Source: an uncultured Sulfitobacter sp. (GTDB lineage: Bacteria > Pseudomonadota > Alphaproteobacteria > Rhodobacterales > Rhodobacteraceae). Taken from it: DNA of 64,000 nucleotides. Location: positions 1 through 64,000 of the forward strand of contig NZ_CANNBM010000003.1 in assembly GCF_947502895.1 (NCBI RefSeq), read 5' to 3'. The notes beneath the pieces were generated by a model. The model worked only from the letters and a program-made list of their open reading frames with translations, was not told where the DNA came from and did no database searches. Shown piece after piece: positions 25,315 to 34,398 of the stretch. A program made the position numbers and the translations under genes. The first letter of the stretch is position 1, and each line of letters opens with the position of its first letter.

Positions 25315-26729
25315 CTCGGCAACATCTCGGTCAAGCGCAATTGTGCGATCCGTTCGACCTGACGACAAGCCTCGGCAAACTCGACCTCACGCGTTTGCGC
25401 GATCCGCCGCTCGAAGGCTGCCAGAATGGATGCTTTGGTATTGTCCCGCACCGCTATGATAAAGGGAAAGCCAAACTTTTCCGTGTAGGCCGTGTTAAGC
25501 GCAACAAACTGGTCCCGCTCTGCATCTGTAAGCTGATCAAGCCCCACCGAGGCTTGCTCGGCCGTGGATTCGGCGTTCAGCCGCTGGGCTGCTGCCAGCT
25601 TGCCAGCCAGATCGGGGTGCGCGTTCAGCACCGCCAGACGCGCCTCATCCGTCGCACTGCGGAACACGCGTGCCATCATATGGTGAATGCCAGCAGCTGT
25701 GTCATGAGTTGGTCCAAGCTCCATCTCGAAAGCACTCTCCGCCACCCATGCGCTATGCTCGAACACGCCGCCAAAGGTAGCGACGAAGGTGTCACGGTCC
25801 ATCTCGGACGGCGCCTGCCCTTGTGGCGCTGGATGCATGGCTGCCCAGTGTTCGGCTATCTGCAAACGCGTGGCAAACCATACGCCCTCATGGGATTTGA
25901 AATGCTCCAGCGCACGGCGGAACGCAGCTGCGCGGCCCGGCCGGCCTATCAGACGGCAATGCAGACCGATCGACAGTATCTTTGGTGCGCCTTCGGCCCC
26001 TTCGGCATACAGGTAGTCGAAACTGTCTTTGAGATAGCTCTCGAACTGGTCGCCGTTGGTGTAGCCCGCCTGAATGGCAAATCGCATATCGTTGCAATCC
26101 ATCGTATAGGGCACGATCAACTGATCGACCTCGCCAAACTTCATCCAATAAGGCAAGTCATCGCTGTAACTATCTGCAACATAATCAAATTGCTGCATTT
26201 CCGCTGCCAATCGAACGGTGTTATTGGAACACCTTCCCGTGTACCAGCCACGCGGCGGTGTTCCGGTGACTTCGGTGTGCAGGCGCACCGCTTCAAGCAT
26301 CTGCGCGCGCTCTTCTTCCTCGGACATATCTTTGTGCTCGACCCACTTCAGGCCATGGCTCGCAATCTCCCACTCGGATGCCAGCATTGCGGCCACTTGC
26401 TCAGGCGCGCGGGCAAGTGCAGTGGCCACACCATAGACTGTCACTGGCAAGTCACCCAGCAATCTGTGCACCCGCCAGAACCCTGCACGCGCCCCGTATT
26501 CATAGATCGTTTCCATATTCCAGTGGCGTTGGCCTTCCCAAGGTGCCGCCCCTGTTATCTCGGACAAAAACGCCTCTGATGCCGCATCGCCATGCAGGAT
26601 ATTGTTCTCGCCGCCCTCTTCATAATTCAAAACGATCTGGACAGCGATCTTTGCCCCATTCGGCCATTGCGCATCGGGCACATCGGCCCCGTATCCAGTC
26701 ATATCACGCGGGTATCTGTGCACAGTCAT
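25311..26729 (-). CDS. puuE: Fused allantoinase PuuE / OHCU decarboxylase
   Basis: 472 residues. Residues 1-300 are a cofactor-independent allantoinase of the polysaccharide-deacetylase fold (MTGYGADVPDAQWPNGA, EIASHGLKW, GWYTGRCSNNT, ILSIGLHCRLIGRPGRA). Residues from about 305 are a 2-oxo-4-hydroxy-4-carboxy-5-ureidoimidazoline (OHCU) decarboxylase with FEHSAWVAE, catalytic-type His371 in NAHPDLAGKL, and FGFPFIIAV. The protein thus makes (S)-allantoin from OHCU and opens it to allantoate, two consecutive steps after PuuD and HIU hydrolase. GGAGGA precedes the ATG. The gene is divergent from uraH. Confidence 0.92.
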   Translation of the reverse strand: MTVHRYPRDMTGYGADVPDAQWPNGAKIAVQIVLNYEEGGENNILHGDAASEAFLSEITGAAPWEGQRHWNMETIYEYGARAGFWRVHRLLGDLPVTVYGVATALARAPEQVAAMLASEWEIASHGLKWVEHKDMSEEEERAQMLEAVRLHTEVTGTPPRGWYTGRCSNNTVRLAAEMQQFDYVADSYSDDLPYWMKFGEVDQLIVPYTMDCNDMRFAIQAGYTNGDQFESYLKDSFDYLYAEGAEGAPKILSIGLHCRLIGRPGRAAAFRRALEHFKSHEGVWFATRLQIAEHWAAMHPAPQGQAPSEMDRDTFVATFGGVFEHSAWVAESAFEMELGPTHDTAAGIHHMMARVFRSATDEARLAVLNAHPDLAGKLAAAQRLNAESTAEQASVGLDQLTDAERDQFVALNTAYTEKFGFPFIIAVRDNTKASILAAFERRIAQTREVEFAEACRQVERIAQLRLTEMLPR

Positions 26730-26752
26730 TCCTCCACCTTTGGCTCCTTGTA

Positions 26753-26783
26753 TTTCAAAATAATAACTCTGTTTTTCAAATAA
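26753..26783. promoter_or_regulatory. AT-rich direct repeats in the puuE/uraH divergent promoter region
   Basis: TTTCAAAATAA at 26753-26763 and TTTCAAATAA at 26774-26783 start 21 bases apart, two helical turns, in the 139-base gap between the divergent puuE and uraH genes. The spacing suits binding of a dimeric regulator such as the nearby LysR protein. No direct evidence. Confidence 0.35.
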
Positions 26784-26868
26784 AACACGAAACAGCCTCT
26801 AGCAGCGTGTGATTTGCCGCAATCACAGCTATCTGCCTATAACGCGCCCAACACCAAGGAGAGGCAAG

Positions 26869-27222
26869 ATGACAGGCTATCTGACGACCCATGTTCTGGA
26901 CACAGCGCGCGGTTTGCCCGCACAGGGCCTGAAAATTGAGCTATTTAGAGTTGATGGTGCCTCGCGCGCATTGCTCAAAACCCTTGTCACCAACAGTGAC
27001 GGGCGCACGGACGAGCAGATTTTGCCCGCCGCCGAGTTTCAGACCGGCACGTATGAGCTGCTTTTTCACGCGGGCGATTATCTGGATGCCATCGGTGTGG
27101 CCCCTGAAAGCCCCCGCTTCCTTGATGTGATCCCGCTGCGCTTTGGCATGTCACAGGCATCGCACTACCACGTGCCGCTGTTGCTTTCGCCCTTCGGTTA
27201 TTCCACCTATCGCGGCAGCTGA
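26869..27222 (+). CDS. uraH: 5-hydroxyisourate hydrolase (transthyretin-related)
   Basis: 117 residues from ATG 26869, preceded by AAGGAGAGG. The N-terminal LTTHVLDTARGLPAQG motif and the C-terminal YRGS (114-117) are the two signatures that separate HIU hydrolases from transthyretin. It opens 5-hydroxyisourate made by PuuD to OHCU, which the fused PuuE protein then decarboxylates. The last 16 bases overlap the end of the convergent LysR gene. Confidence 0.94.
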   Translation: MTGYLTTHVLDTARGLPAQGLKIELFRVDGASRALLKTLVTNSDGRTDEQILPAAEFQTGTYELLFHAGDYLDAIGVAPESPRFLDVIPLRFGMSQASHYHVPLLLSPFGYSTYRGS

Positions 27223-28142
27223 GCGTCCAGCAACAGGCTGCTGCGCACATTATCGGTGATCCGCTCGATCACATATTCCATGAACAAACGCGTTTTCGGA
27301 TCCTGACGCCGACGATGTGTAAACAAACATGCCATCTGGATCGGCTCTGGCGGTGATGCGGGTGCGACAACCACCAGTCGCCCCGCGTTCACATGCTCGG
27401 CCACTTCGAAAACCGGCTTCATCGCGATCCCGTTGCCCGACAGCGCCCAATCGGTCAGCACGTCCCCGTCATCAGATTCAAACCGGCCCGTCACCCGAAA
27501 CGGCTTGACCCCGTCAGGGGTGCCCAAACGCCAGCGAAATTCTGTCGCCCCTGGAAAGCGCAGGTTCAGACACTCGTGCGCACCTTTTACCAAGTCCTCT
27601 CCACGCTGAGGCATCCCGCGCGCCGCTACATATTCAGGGCTGGCACAAAGTATCCGCGTCACATCGGCAATCTTGCGAATACGCAGGGTGCTATCCTCTG
27701 GTTGACCTAAAAAGAACGCCAGATCTAGGCCTTCAGTGGTCAGATCAACCTTGCGATCCGAAAGGCGCAACCGCACGCTCACCTGCGGATACTCGGCCAG
27801 AAACCCTGGCACCAATGGCGCAATAAGACGCCGCCCCACACCCAAAGGCGCCGCGACATAGAGCGACCCTTTGGGATTGTCGGTGATGTTGACCACTTGC
27901 GCCTCGGCATTTTCAACCGCATCCAGAATACTGGCCGCCCCGCCATAAAACGCGCGCCCCTGTTCGGTTGGCGTCAGACTGCGGGTTGTGCGCTGGAACA
28001 ACCGCACGCTCAGATGTTCCTCAAGCTGGCTGATGCGTGAGGACGTGACCGCCGGAGATATCCGCAAATCACGCCCTGCAGCAGACATGCTGCCCAATTC
28101 ATAGACGCGCACAAAAGTGCGTATGTTATCGAGATATGACAT
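27207..28142 (-). CDS. LysR-family transcriptional regulator, probably of urate catabolism
   Basis: 311 residues from ATG 28142; a longer in-frame start at 28193 is less likely. The helix-turn-helix spans SMSAAGRDLRISPAVTSSRI, followed by an effector domain. It is divergent from puuD across a 98-base gap and convergent with uraH, so it is well placed to control both. The ligand could be urate or a pathway intermediate, by inference. Confidence 0.9.
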   Translation of the reverse strand: MSYLDNIRTFVRVYELGSMSAAGRDLRISPAVTSSRISQLEEHLSVRLFQRTTRSLTPTEQGRAFYGGAASILDAVENAEAQVVNITDNPKGSLYVAAPLGVGRRLIAPLVPGFLAEYPQVSVRLRLSDRKVDLTTEGLDLAFFLGQPEDSTLRIRKIADVTRILCASPEYVAARGMPQRGEDLVKGAHECLNLRFPGATEFRWRLGTPDGVKPFRVTGRFESDDGDVLTDWALSGNGIAMKPVFEVAEHVNAGRLVVVAPASPPEPIQMACLFTHRRRQDPKTRLFMEYVIERITDNVRSSLLLDAQLPR

Positions 28143-28240
28143 TATTTCGTTTTTTTTGATGCTGTTTGATGAATACAAGCAATAGCAGAACAATCACCAC
28201 GCGCCTAGTATCCTACCAACCCCGCATCAGGAGCCCGCCC

Positions 28241-29476
28241 ATGTATGATTTCGCAATAATATGGGACTGGATCGCCTTTTCGGTACGCTGGCTGCACGTA
28301 ATCACGGCAATGGCATGGATCGGTGCTTCGTTCTTTTTTATCGCGCTTGATCTGGGCCTGCGCAAAGCGCCCGACATGCCCCACGGCGTGCACGGCGAGG
28401 AATGGCAGGTGCATGGCGGCGGTTTCTATCACATCCAGAAATATCTTGTGGCCCCTGACAACATGCCCGAACACCTGATCTGGCACAAATGGCAGAGCTA
28501 TATCACATGGGTCTCGGGTGCGGCTCTGCTGATGATCGTTTACTGGGTCGGTGGCGAAATTTTCCTGCTCGATCCTACCAAAGCGGACCTTACCCTGTGG
28601 CAAGGCATCCTGATCTCGGGCGGGTCGCTGACCATCGGTTGGATCGCCTATGATTATATGTGCAAATCCAAACTGGGTGAGCATGCAACGCTGTTGATGT
28701 TGCTGCTGTTTGCGCTGCTGGTGGTGATGTCATGGGGATATAACCAGATATTCACCGGTCGTGCGGCGCTGCTGCATCTGGGCGCTTTCACCGCGTCGAT
28801 TATGACGGGCAACGTGTTTTTCCAGATCATGCCAAATCAGCGCATTGTCGTGGCGGACCTCAAGGCGGGGCGCAAACCCGATGCGAAATACGGTAAGATC
28901 GCCAAACTGCGCTCGACCCATAACAACTACCTGACGCTGCCTGTCGTGTTCTTGATGCTGGCCAATCACTATCCGCTGGCGTTTGGCACAGAATATGCAT
29001 GGATCATTGCCAGCCTGATTTTTCTAACGGGCGTCACCATCCGGCATTATTTCAACACCCTCCACGCTACAGGCAGTGGCCCACACTGGACTTGGGCCGT
29101 GACCGTAATCCTGATGATCGTGATTGCATGGCTTTCAACCCAGCGCGGGTCTGACAGCTATGAGATCGCTTCGACCCGCGATCTGACACCCTATGAGCAG
29201 CACTATGCCTCTGCCGCAGGTTTTGAGGAGGCCTATGACGTGGTTTTGGGCAATTGTTCTATGTGCCACGCGCGCGAACCGGCGTGGGAAGGTATGCATT
29301 GGGCACCCAAAGGCGTGGTGCTGGAAACACCCAGCGATGTGGCACGCAACGCCGAGCAAATTTTGCTACACGCGGGCCTGAGCAATGCCATGCCGCCGCC
29401 CAACGCCATCGCCACCATGACCCCCGAAGCACGTGGCAAAATCGTTGCATGGGTCCGTGCTGCAAAAGGCAGTTGA
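28241..29476 (+). CDS. puuD: Urate hydroxylase PuuD, membrane-bound with C-terminal cytochrome c domain
   Basis: 411 residues with about eight membrane segments in residues 1-300 (first: VRWLHVITAMAWIGASFFFIA), then a soluble cytochrome c domain with heme motif CSMCH at 339-343 and probable Met384 ligand. This is the PuuD type of urate oxidase, which passes electrons to the respiratory chain rather than making hydrogen peroxide. ATG 28241 has CAGGAGC upstream; the 28166 in-frame start would overlap the promoter. Its product feeds HIU hydrolase. Confidence 0.93.
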   Translation: MYDFAIIWDWIAFSVRWLHVITAMAWIGASFFFIALDLGLRKAPDMPHGVHGEEWQVHGGGFYHIQKYLVAPDNMPEHLIWHKWQSYITWVSGAALLMIVYWVGGEIFLLDPTKADLTLWQGILISGGSLTIGWIAYDYMCKSKLGEHATLLMLLLFALLVVMSWGYNQIFTGRAALLHLGAFTASIMTGNVFFQIMPNQRIVVADLKAGRKPDAKYGKIAKLRSTHNNYLTLPVVFLMLANHYPLAFGTEYAWIIASLIFLTGVTIRHYFNTLHATGSGPHWTWAVTVILMIVIAWLSTQRGSDSYEIASTRDLTPYEQHYASAAGFEEAYDVVLGNCSMCHAREPAWEGMHWAPKGVVLETPSDVARNAEQILLHAGLSNAMPPPNAIATMTPEARGKIVAWVRAAKGS

Positions 29477-30110
29477 GCGCCGCACCTGACTGCAAGGCTG
29501 CTTGTCCTGTTGGTTTCTCTTTGTTGAAGGGTTCTGGAATTTCCAATTGTGAAATTTTGTCGTCGTCTCGGTTCAAAACGTGGATGCTATCGGCTTCGAT
29601 CAGACCAGACCGCTATTTCTCGTAGCCGCCTACCCGAAAGAACGCTGAGACCCCCCCCGCTCAAGGGACAATACTGCTATTAGCTATTTGCACCCGTCGC
29701 AGGTGGCCGCTTAGTGTCCGCTCTGCGGGATATGATCTGTTGCTTGAAAGCTGGCTAATGAACAAAACAGAGGTCCATCCACACAATACAACCCAAAGCA
29801 TCGACGGCACGCCATGTTGTGCAACGCAAAGCTACTGCGTAGGCCAAGCTATTTTTGGTGTCAGGGCTGCCTTGTCTCTTCACCTTTACACATAACCAGT
29901 TCGGCGCACGGAATTCCCACCCCTAGAACGAATGCCGCTTGTCCACATCCAACGAAATATCCCCAAGGCGCGTTCAGAAGTATATCAAGCCCAAGTGCTG
30001 CGCGAGAACGCAGGCAACAGGCGCTTTTTCGCGCAACCGGTTTTAGACGGCATGGGCGATTGTCTCGATCCCTTCGACAGTCAGGGATTGTGGATAGCTG
30101 ATGCGGAGAT
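29477..30110. other. Intergenic stretch without a supported gene
   Basis: 634 bases between puuD and the convergent FGE gene. Open frames here have no recognisable product or ribosome binding site. A weak AT-rich hairpin (AATTTC at 29538-29543 with GAAATT at 29551-29556) about 60 bases after puuD may act as terminator. Nothing else was identified. Confidence 0.5.
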
Positions 30111-31058
30111 TTATGTCGTAGCTGCAACGCGAAACCCGAGGTTTCCCGCAGTTGTATACGGGTCAAGCGCCTGACGCGATGAAGTGCGGTAGCGATAGCA
30201 ATACGAGGCATGGCAGAGGTATGACCCGCCCTTGGCCACCGCTCGATCTCCGTTCAAAGGGCCCTTAGGATTGGTTTGTGCGCGCGGTGAGTGTAGCGCC
30301 GTGAAACGGTCATTGGTCCATTCCCAGATATTTCCGGTCATAGCATATAGGCCATAGCCGTTGGGTGCATAACACCGCGCAGGTGCCGTTCCGAAAAAGC
30401 CGTCTTCTGCTGTATTTTCATTTGGAAACCTTCCTTGCCAGACATTGGACATGTGCTGCCCGTCAGGCTCTAGCGTCCTGCCCCAAGGATAGGGTTGCAT
30501 CTCCAACCCGCCACGCGCTGCATATTCCCACTGCGCTTCACTTGGCAGGCAAACACCTGCCCAATTGCAATAGGCCAGCGCGTCAGGCAATGCGATATGC
30601 ACCACAGGATGATCACTTCGCTGATCAATGCCAGCGCCCTGTGGCCCCTCTGGCAGATGCCAACAGGCACCAAGGATCTCATACCACCAAGGGGCTTGAA
30701 CTGCGACAGATCCACTGCTGGCCCCCTTTGGCAAAAGCTCTTTGAACACGAAAGACTTCCCGTTGTGTTCCGCAAGGGTTGTGTACCCGGTTTCTTGCAC
30801 AAAGGCTTGAAACTGACTGTTTGTCACAGTCAGTGGCGCAATCCAGAATGCATCCAGTTTAACCCGTCGCTGCGGCCCCTCGCCATCGTGTGGATAAGGC
30901 CCGTCGTCCGCGCCCATGGTGAACGTACCGCCCTGCAATGCAACCAACCCATGATCAAGAAGCCCCTGACAGGGCACCGCATCCTTGCGCTGAATGTCTG
31001 GTTGCCCGCGTGCCGTCGGCTGCGGCACGCAGCAGGCTTTGACCTCAGCTTTGATCAT
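30111..31058 (-). CDS. Formylglycine-generating enzyme (sulfatase-modifying factor 1 family)
   Basis: 315 residues from ATG 31058, which overlaps the end of the sulfatase gene by 14 bases. The FGE fold starts at LVALQGGTFTMGADDG; WEYAARGG, GNIWEWTNDRF and AKGGSYLCHASYCYRYR follow. The two active-site cysteines of true copper-dependent FGE are present (Cys282 and Cys287), which separates it from other members of the fold. There is no signal peptide, so it is cytosolic. It would convert Cys53 of the neighbouring sulfatase to formylglycine. Confidence 0.92.
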   Translation of the reverse strand: MIKAEVKACCVPQPTARGQPDIQRKDAVPCQGLLDHGLVALQGGTFTMGADDGPYPHDGEGPQRRVKLDAFWIAPLTVTNSQFQAFVQETGYTTLAEHNGKSFVFKELLPKGASSGSVAVQAPWWYEILGACWHLPEGPQGAGIDQRSDHPVVHIALPDALAYCNWAGVCLPSEAQWEYAARGGLEMQPYPWGRTLEPDGQHMSNVWQGRFPNENTAEDGFFGTAPARCYAPNGYGLYAMTGNIWEWTNDRFTALHSPRAQTNPKGPLNGDRAVAKGGSYLCHASYCYRYRTSSRQALDPYTTAGNLGFRVAATT

Positions 31059-32526
31059 AATTGTAAACGGGTTTCCAACTGTCCCCCCATGCCTCAACCC
31101 AAAGCGCCTTACGTTCGCTATGCTGGATTGGCACACCGCCTTTCCACAAATCAGCGCGCTCTTCTGCATAGGTCCTGAAGAAGGCAGTCAATTGCGTATC
31201 CAAGGCTGTCTTGATCTCGGCATATGCGGGATCATCTGCAAGATTTACCGTCTCGCCTGCATCATGCTCGACATCAAACAACTCGTCGATAAACCTCGTT
31301 TTACCCGTCTTGAACCTTTTGAAATAGGCCCACTTCGGCGTTCGGATCACGCGGGTTTCCTCCTGCTCGGAAAACACCGCATCCGCGCCCCAATCGCTCA
31401 GGTCTGATCCTGTAAGGATCGGCAGTAACGACCGGCTTGGGACGCTGTCATCGCTCTGCGCAACGCCGGTATGGTCAAGGATCGTAGCAAAAACATCCAT
31501 TCCAGACACCATCAGCTTTGACCTCAGCCCTTCTGTCGTCACACCGTTTTGGTGCATGATCATTGGAATGTTATGCGCCGCACGGTGCAGGTTTGACGGC
31601 AGCGTTGCAGCGCCATGTCCCCAAAACCCGTGCTCGCCTGTCGACAACCCGTGATCGGTTGTGAAAATCAGCAGCGTGTCGTCGGCAATCCCCAAACGGT
31701 CAAGCGTCTCCACAATCTTGCCAACGCCGTCATCGACCATAGAAATCTGGGAATAGAAGTTCCGCAAAGTGCCCAGATCATTCGGCGCGCGCATAAGCAT
31801 CGAAAAATCCAGATGCTCCGACGTATCACTGCTGCGCAGCATGAAACCGTCCACTGCTGCCTTGCTCAGCCCCCTGCGCGGGATCGAGTTCATCGGGCAG
31901 TCTGCATATCGCGCGGTATGGCGGTTTTCATCGGTTTCTTTGGTGGCAGGCCAATGGCCGTAAGGCGCAGGATACGGAAGGTAGAGAAAGAACGGCGTCT
32001 CGGCGGCTGTTTGCTCTTCGATAAACGCCACGCCCTTGTCCGTGAAGAAATCAACCGAGTGGCCCTTTTGGTCATACACCTCGCCGTTGTCGAAAATCCT
32101 GTTGCGATAAAAACTACGCACATGGCCGTCTTCCAAAGTGACCCAAGTATCGAACCCTTCGGCAGGCGATGTGGGCTGGCCCAGATGGTACTTGCCCACT
32201 AATGCAGTCGCATAGCCCCTCGATTTCAGCGCCTTGGGCAATGTGTTCAATCCGTCAAGCGCATGCCACGCCGCCGGCCATTCATCGCTCTTGCGGTCAT
32301 CAATCCACGAATGAACCCCGTGTTGCGATGGCAGCTTGCCCGTCAGCACAGACGCGCGGCAAGGCGAGCAAAAGCCGTTAGGGCAAAACGCATTATCAAA
32401 GGTGACGCCCCGCGCCGACAAAGCATCCAGATGCGGCGTATGAATTTCCGTGTTCCCATAGCACCCCAACGTCGCAGCCTGCTGGTTGTCGGTGAAGATC
32501 AGGATGATATTCGGTTGCTTCGGCAT
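31045..32526 (-). CDS. Cytosolic formylglycine-dependent sulfatase
   Basis: 493 residues of the alkaline-phosphatase/sulfatase fold. The N-terminus PNIILIFTDNQQ gives the metal-binding Asp-Asn, and the modification motif C-x-P-x-R is present as CSPCR (53-57). DHGLSTGEHGFWGHG provides further metal ligands. No signal peptide is visible, unlike many exported arylsulfatases. The gene starts three bases after the TetR gene and overlaps the FGE gene. With the divergent TRAP transporter, it probably desulfates an imported organic sulfate ester; choline sulfate is one possible substrate. Confidence 0.9.
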   Translation of the reverse strand: MPKQPNIILIFTDNQQAATLGCYGNTEIHTPHLDALSARGVTFDNAFCPNGFCSPCRASVLTGKLPSQHGVHSWIDDRKSDEWPAAWHALDGLNTLPKALKSRGYATALVGKYHLGQPTSPAEGFDTWVTLEDGHVRSFYRNRIFDNGEVYDQKGHSVDFFTDKGVAFIEEQTAAETPFFLYLPYPAPYGHWPATKETDENRHTARYADCPMNSIPRRGLSKAAVDGFMLRSSDTSEHLDFSMLMRAPNDLGTLRNFYSQISMVDDGVGKIVETLDRLGIADDTLLIFTTDHGLSTGEHGFWGHGAATLPSNLHRAAHNIPMIMHQNGVTTEGLRSKLMVSGMDVFATILDHTGVAQSDDSVPSRSLLPILTGSDLSDWGADAVFSEQEETRVIRTPKWAYFKRFKTGKTRFIDELFDVEHDAGETVNLADDPAYAEIKTALDTQLTAFFRTYAEERADLWKGGVPIQHSERKALWVEAWGDSWKPVYNYDQS

Positions 32527-32529
32527 CAG

Positions 32530-33198
32530 TTATTCCTTGTTGCGGACAGGCAGCGCCATATAGGCGCGCAAGGCCTCTTTCAAAGCAGGCAGAACAGTCC
32601 CGTCATCAAGTTTGAATACATGGTAGTTATTCACCAGATCGTTCTGCAAAACCCCGACGACAATCTGGAAGCAAAAGCTCAGGCGGGTCTTTGTCTGCTC
32701 TGGGCCATATTGCGGGAAAGCATCGCTCAGGCTGTCGTGCAGGGTGCGCACAACCTGTTGAGCATGGGTTCGGATCGGCGCCCAAGGATCATCCGCGTGC
32801 ATTATCCGCGTATAGTTTTCGCGCAGCACCCCGCGAAATCGACTGGCAAAGATATCGCCCATCAAGTCGACAAGCGCGTCGAGTACGTCTTCGGGCGGAA
32901 GGGTCTGCAATTTCTCGGCTGTGAACTCGGCGCAATGCTCGCGATCAATGGCCTCTACCGCGTAGGTCCGCAGGGCGCGCAGAAAGGCTTCCTTGTCCTG
33001 AAATCGCGTATAAAAGCTCCCTACAGAGTTTCCGCTGGCCGCCGCCAACTCGGAAATCTTGATCTCGTCAAATGGCATCGTCCCAAGCGCTTCAACGCCT
33101 GCTTTCAAAAAGCTGTCGCGGTTCCTGATGCTGCGGCTTTGCCGCGCTGCAAAGACACCAGGGATGCCGTCCTGTAGGATTGGCTCTACTGAACTCAT
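32530..33198 (-). CDS. TetR/AcrR-family transcriptional regulator
   Basis: 222 residues. The N-terminal DNA-binding region has IKISELAAASGNSVGSFYTRFQDKEAFL (helix-turn-helix, about residues 44-71), followed by a helical ligand domain. It is first in the sulfatase-FGE operon and divergent from the TRAP genes, so it is likely the local repressor of both. Confidence 0.9.
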   Translation of the reverse strand: MSSVEPILQDGIPGVFAARQSRSIRNRDSFLKAGVEALGTMPFDEIKISELAAASGNSVGSFYTRFQDKEAFLRALRTYAVEAIDREHCAEFTAEKLQTLPPEDVLDALVDLMGDIFASRFRGVLRENYTRIMHADDPWAPIRTHAQQVVRTLHDSLSDAFPQYGPEQTKTRLSFCFQIVVGVLQNDLVNNYHVFKLDDGTVLPALKEALRAYMALPVRNKE

Positions 33199-33254
33199 TG
33201 AAAAACCCGCCTTCCTTTTGTGCTTAGTAAACCCGCAAGATTGCGATCTGTCAA

Positions 33255-33317
33255 AACGAAACCGAATATGAACTCGGATTCTTTTTGTTGACAGAAACTC
33301 GAATGCTCTCGTAGCCT
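33255..33317 (+). promoter_or_regulatory. Putative promoter and TetR operator for the TRAP genes
   Basis: A -35-like TTGACA (33288-33293) and a -10-like TAGCCT (33312-33317) are 18 bases apart, upstream of the binding-protein gene. Just before them, GAACTCGGATTC near 33270 is an imperfect dyad, and a related GAAACTCGAATG follows the -35 box. Similar repeats around a promoter would suit a TetR repressor. Judged by eye only. Confidence 0.35.
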
Positions 33318-33377
33318 GATGAAAAATTATGGCCCGCGAACGGGCTGATCGTACACTGTGAACAAGGGAGAAATACT

Positions 33378-34394
33378 ATGAAGCGAAGAGGATTTGTAAC
33401 CTCGGCACTCGCCGCGACTGTAGCACTCACACTGCCACTGGCGGCGCAGGCACAAGAGGTCAAATTGCGTGTCGCAAATTGGCTGCCACCGGTTCACCAC
33501 ATGACGACAACACTGCGGGCGTGGGCCGATGAGGTGGAAAACGCATCGAATGGCGAAATCACGCTTGAGATCATGACCACGCCTCTTGCGGGGCCGAATG
33601 GGCAATATGATCTTGTCAAAAACGGCATTGTCGACATCGCGTATTCGGTCGCCGCATTCCAGCCCCAGCGGTTCTGGAAACTCAATGCCGTAGAAGTCCC
33701 TTTTGTCGCCCCAAGTGCAGAAGCGGCCGCAGTCGCTGCATGGCGTTGGTATGACGGCAACGGGTTTATCCAACAAGATACCCCCGACACCAAGCTGTTG
33801 GCCCTTTTTGCCCATGCGCCGCACCTTTATCACAGCCGCGTTCCGCTAAAATCCCTTGCCGATTTCAACGGGCTGAAAGTTCGTGCAGGCGGCAACGGTG
33901 TGAAAATAGCAGAGATGTTGGGCGCCGTACCCGTAGGCATGCCCCCCGGTCAAACCAACGAAGCCATGTCCAAAGGCACGATTGATGTCTCTCAGTTCCC
34001 TTGGGAATCTGTCAAAGGTTTGCGCCTAAATGAAGTCTCGACGCACCATCTCGAAATCCCTGGCGGCACTTATGCCGGCATCTTTTGGTTAGCGATGAGC
34101 CCGCGTACGTGGGACAAGCTGAGCGATACCCAGAAAGAGGCGGTGATGTCTGTATCGGGTGAATTCGGCTCCCGATTTATATCGCAAAAATGGGACCAGC
34201 AAGAGGCTGTTGGCATGGCCGCCGCGAACGACAGCGGCAATACGATCACCACGCTATCGGAGGCAGATACCAAGGCACTGTTCGATATGACGCGCGTTTT
34301 CCGTGATGACTGGATCGCAAAGGCAGCCGAGGCGGGACTGGACGGTGAAGCATTGATGCAAAACTATGAAGCCATCGTTTCAGAGCTGAAATAG
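33378..34394 (+). CDS. TRAP transporter substrate-binding protein (DctP family)
   Basis: 338 residues with a signal peptide (MKRRGFVTSALAATVALTLP, cleavage after AQA near residue 24). DctP features include LADFNGLKVRAGGNGVKIAEMLG and GMPPGQTNEAMSKGTID. AAGGGAG precedes the start. Divergence from a TetR-sulfatase-FGE operon suggests that the ligand is an organosulfate or a related compound. It is unrelated in detail to the first TRAP set at 9677. Confidence 0.9.
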   Translation: MKRRGFVTSALAATVALTLPLAAQAQEVKLRVANWLPPVHHMTTTLRAWADEVENASNGEITLEIMTTPLAGPNGQYDLVKNGIVDIAYSVAAFQPQRFWKLNAVEVPFVAPSAEAAAVAAWRWYDGNGFIQQDTPDTKLLALFAHAPHLYHSRVPLKSLADFNGLKVRAGGNGVKIAEMLGAVPVGMPPGQTNEAMSKGTIDVSQFPWESVKGLRLNEVSTHHLEIPGGTYAGIFWLAMSPRTWDKLSDTQKEAVMSVSGEFGSRFISQKWDQQEAVGMAAANDSGNTITTLSEADTKALFDMTRVFRDDWIAKAAEAGLDGEALMQNYEAIVSELK

Positions 34395-34398
34395 CCCG

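Noticed and set aside
25341..26579. 412-codon plus-strand frame opposite puuE
   Set aside because: Antisense to a well-supported fused enzyme; the translation resembles no family.
29814..30101. Possible small gene between puuD and FGE
   Set aside because: No ribosome binding site, unusual composition and no recognisable sequence.
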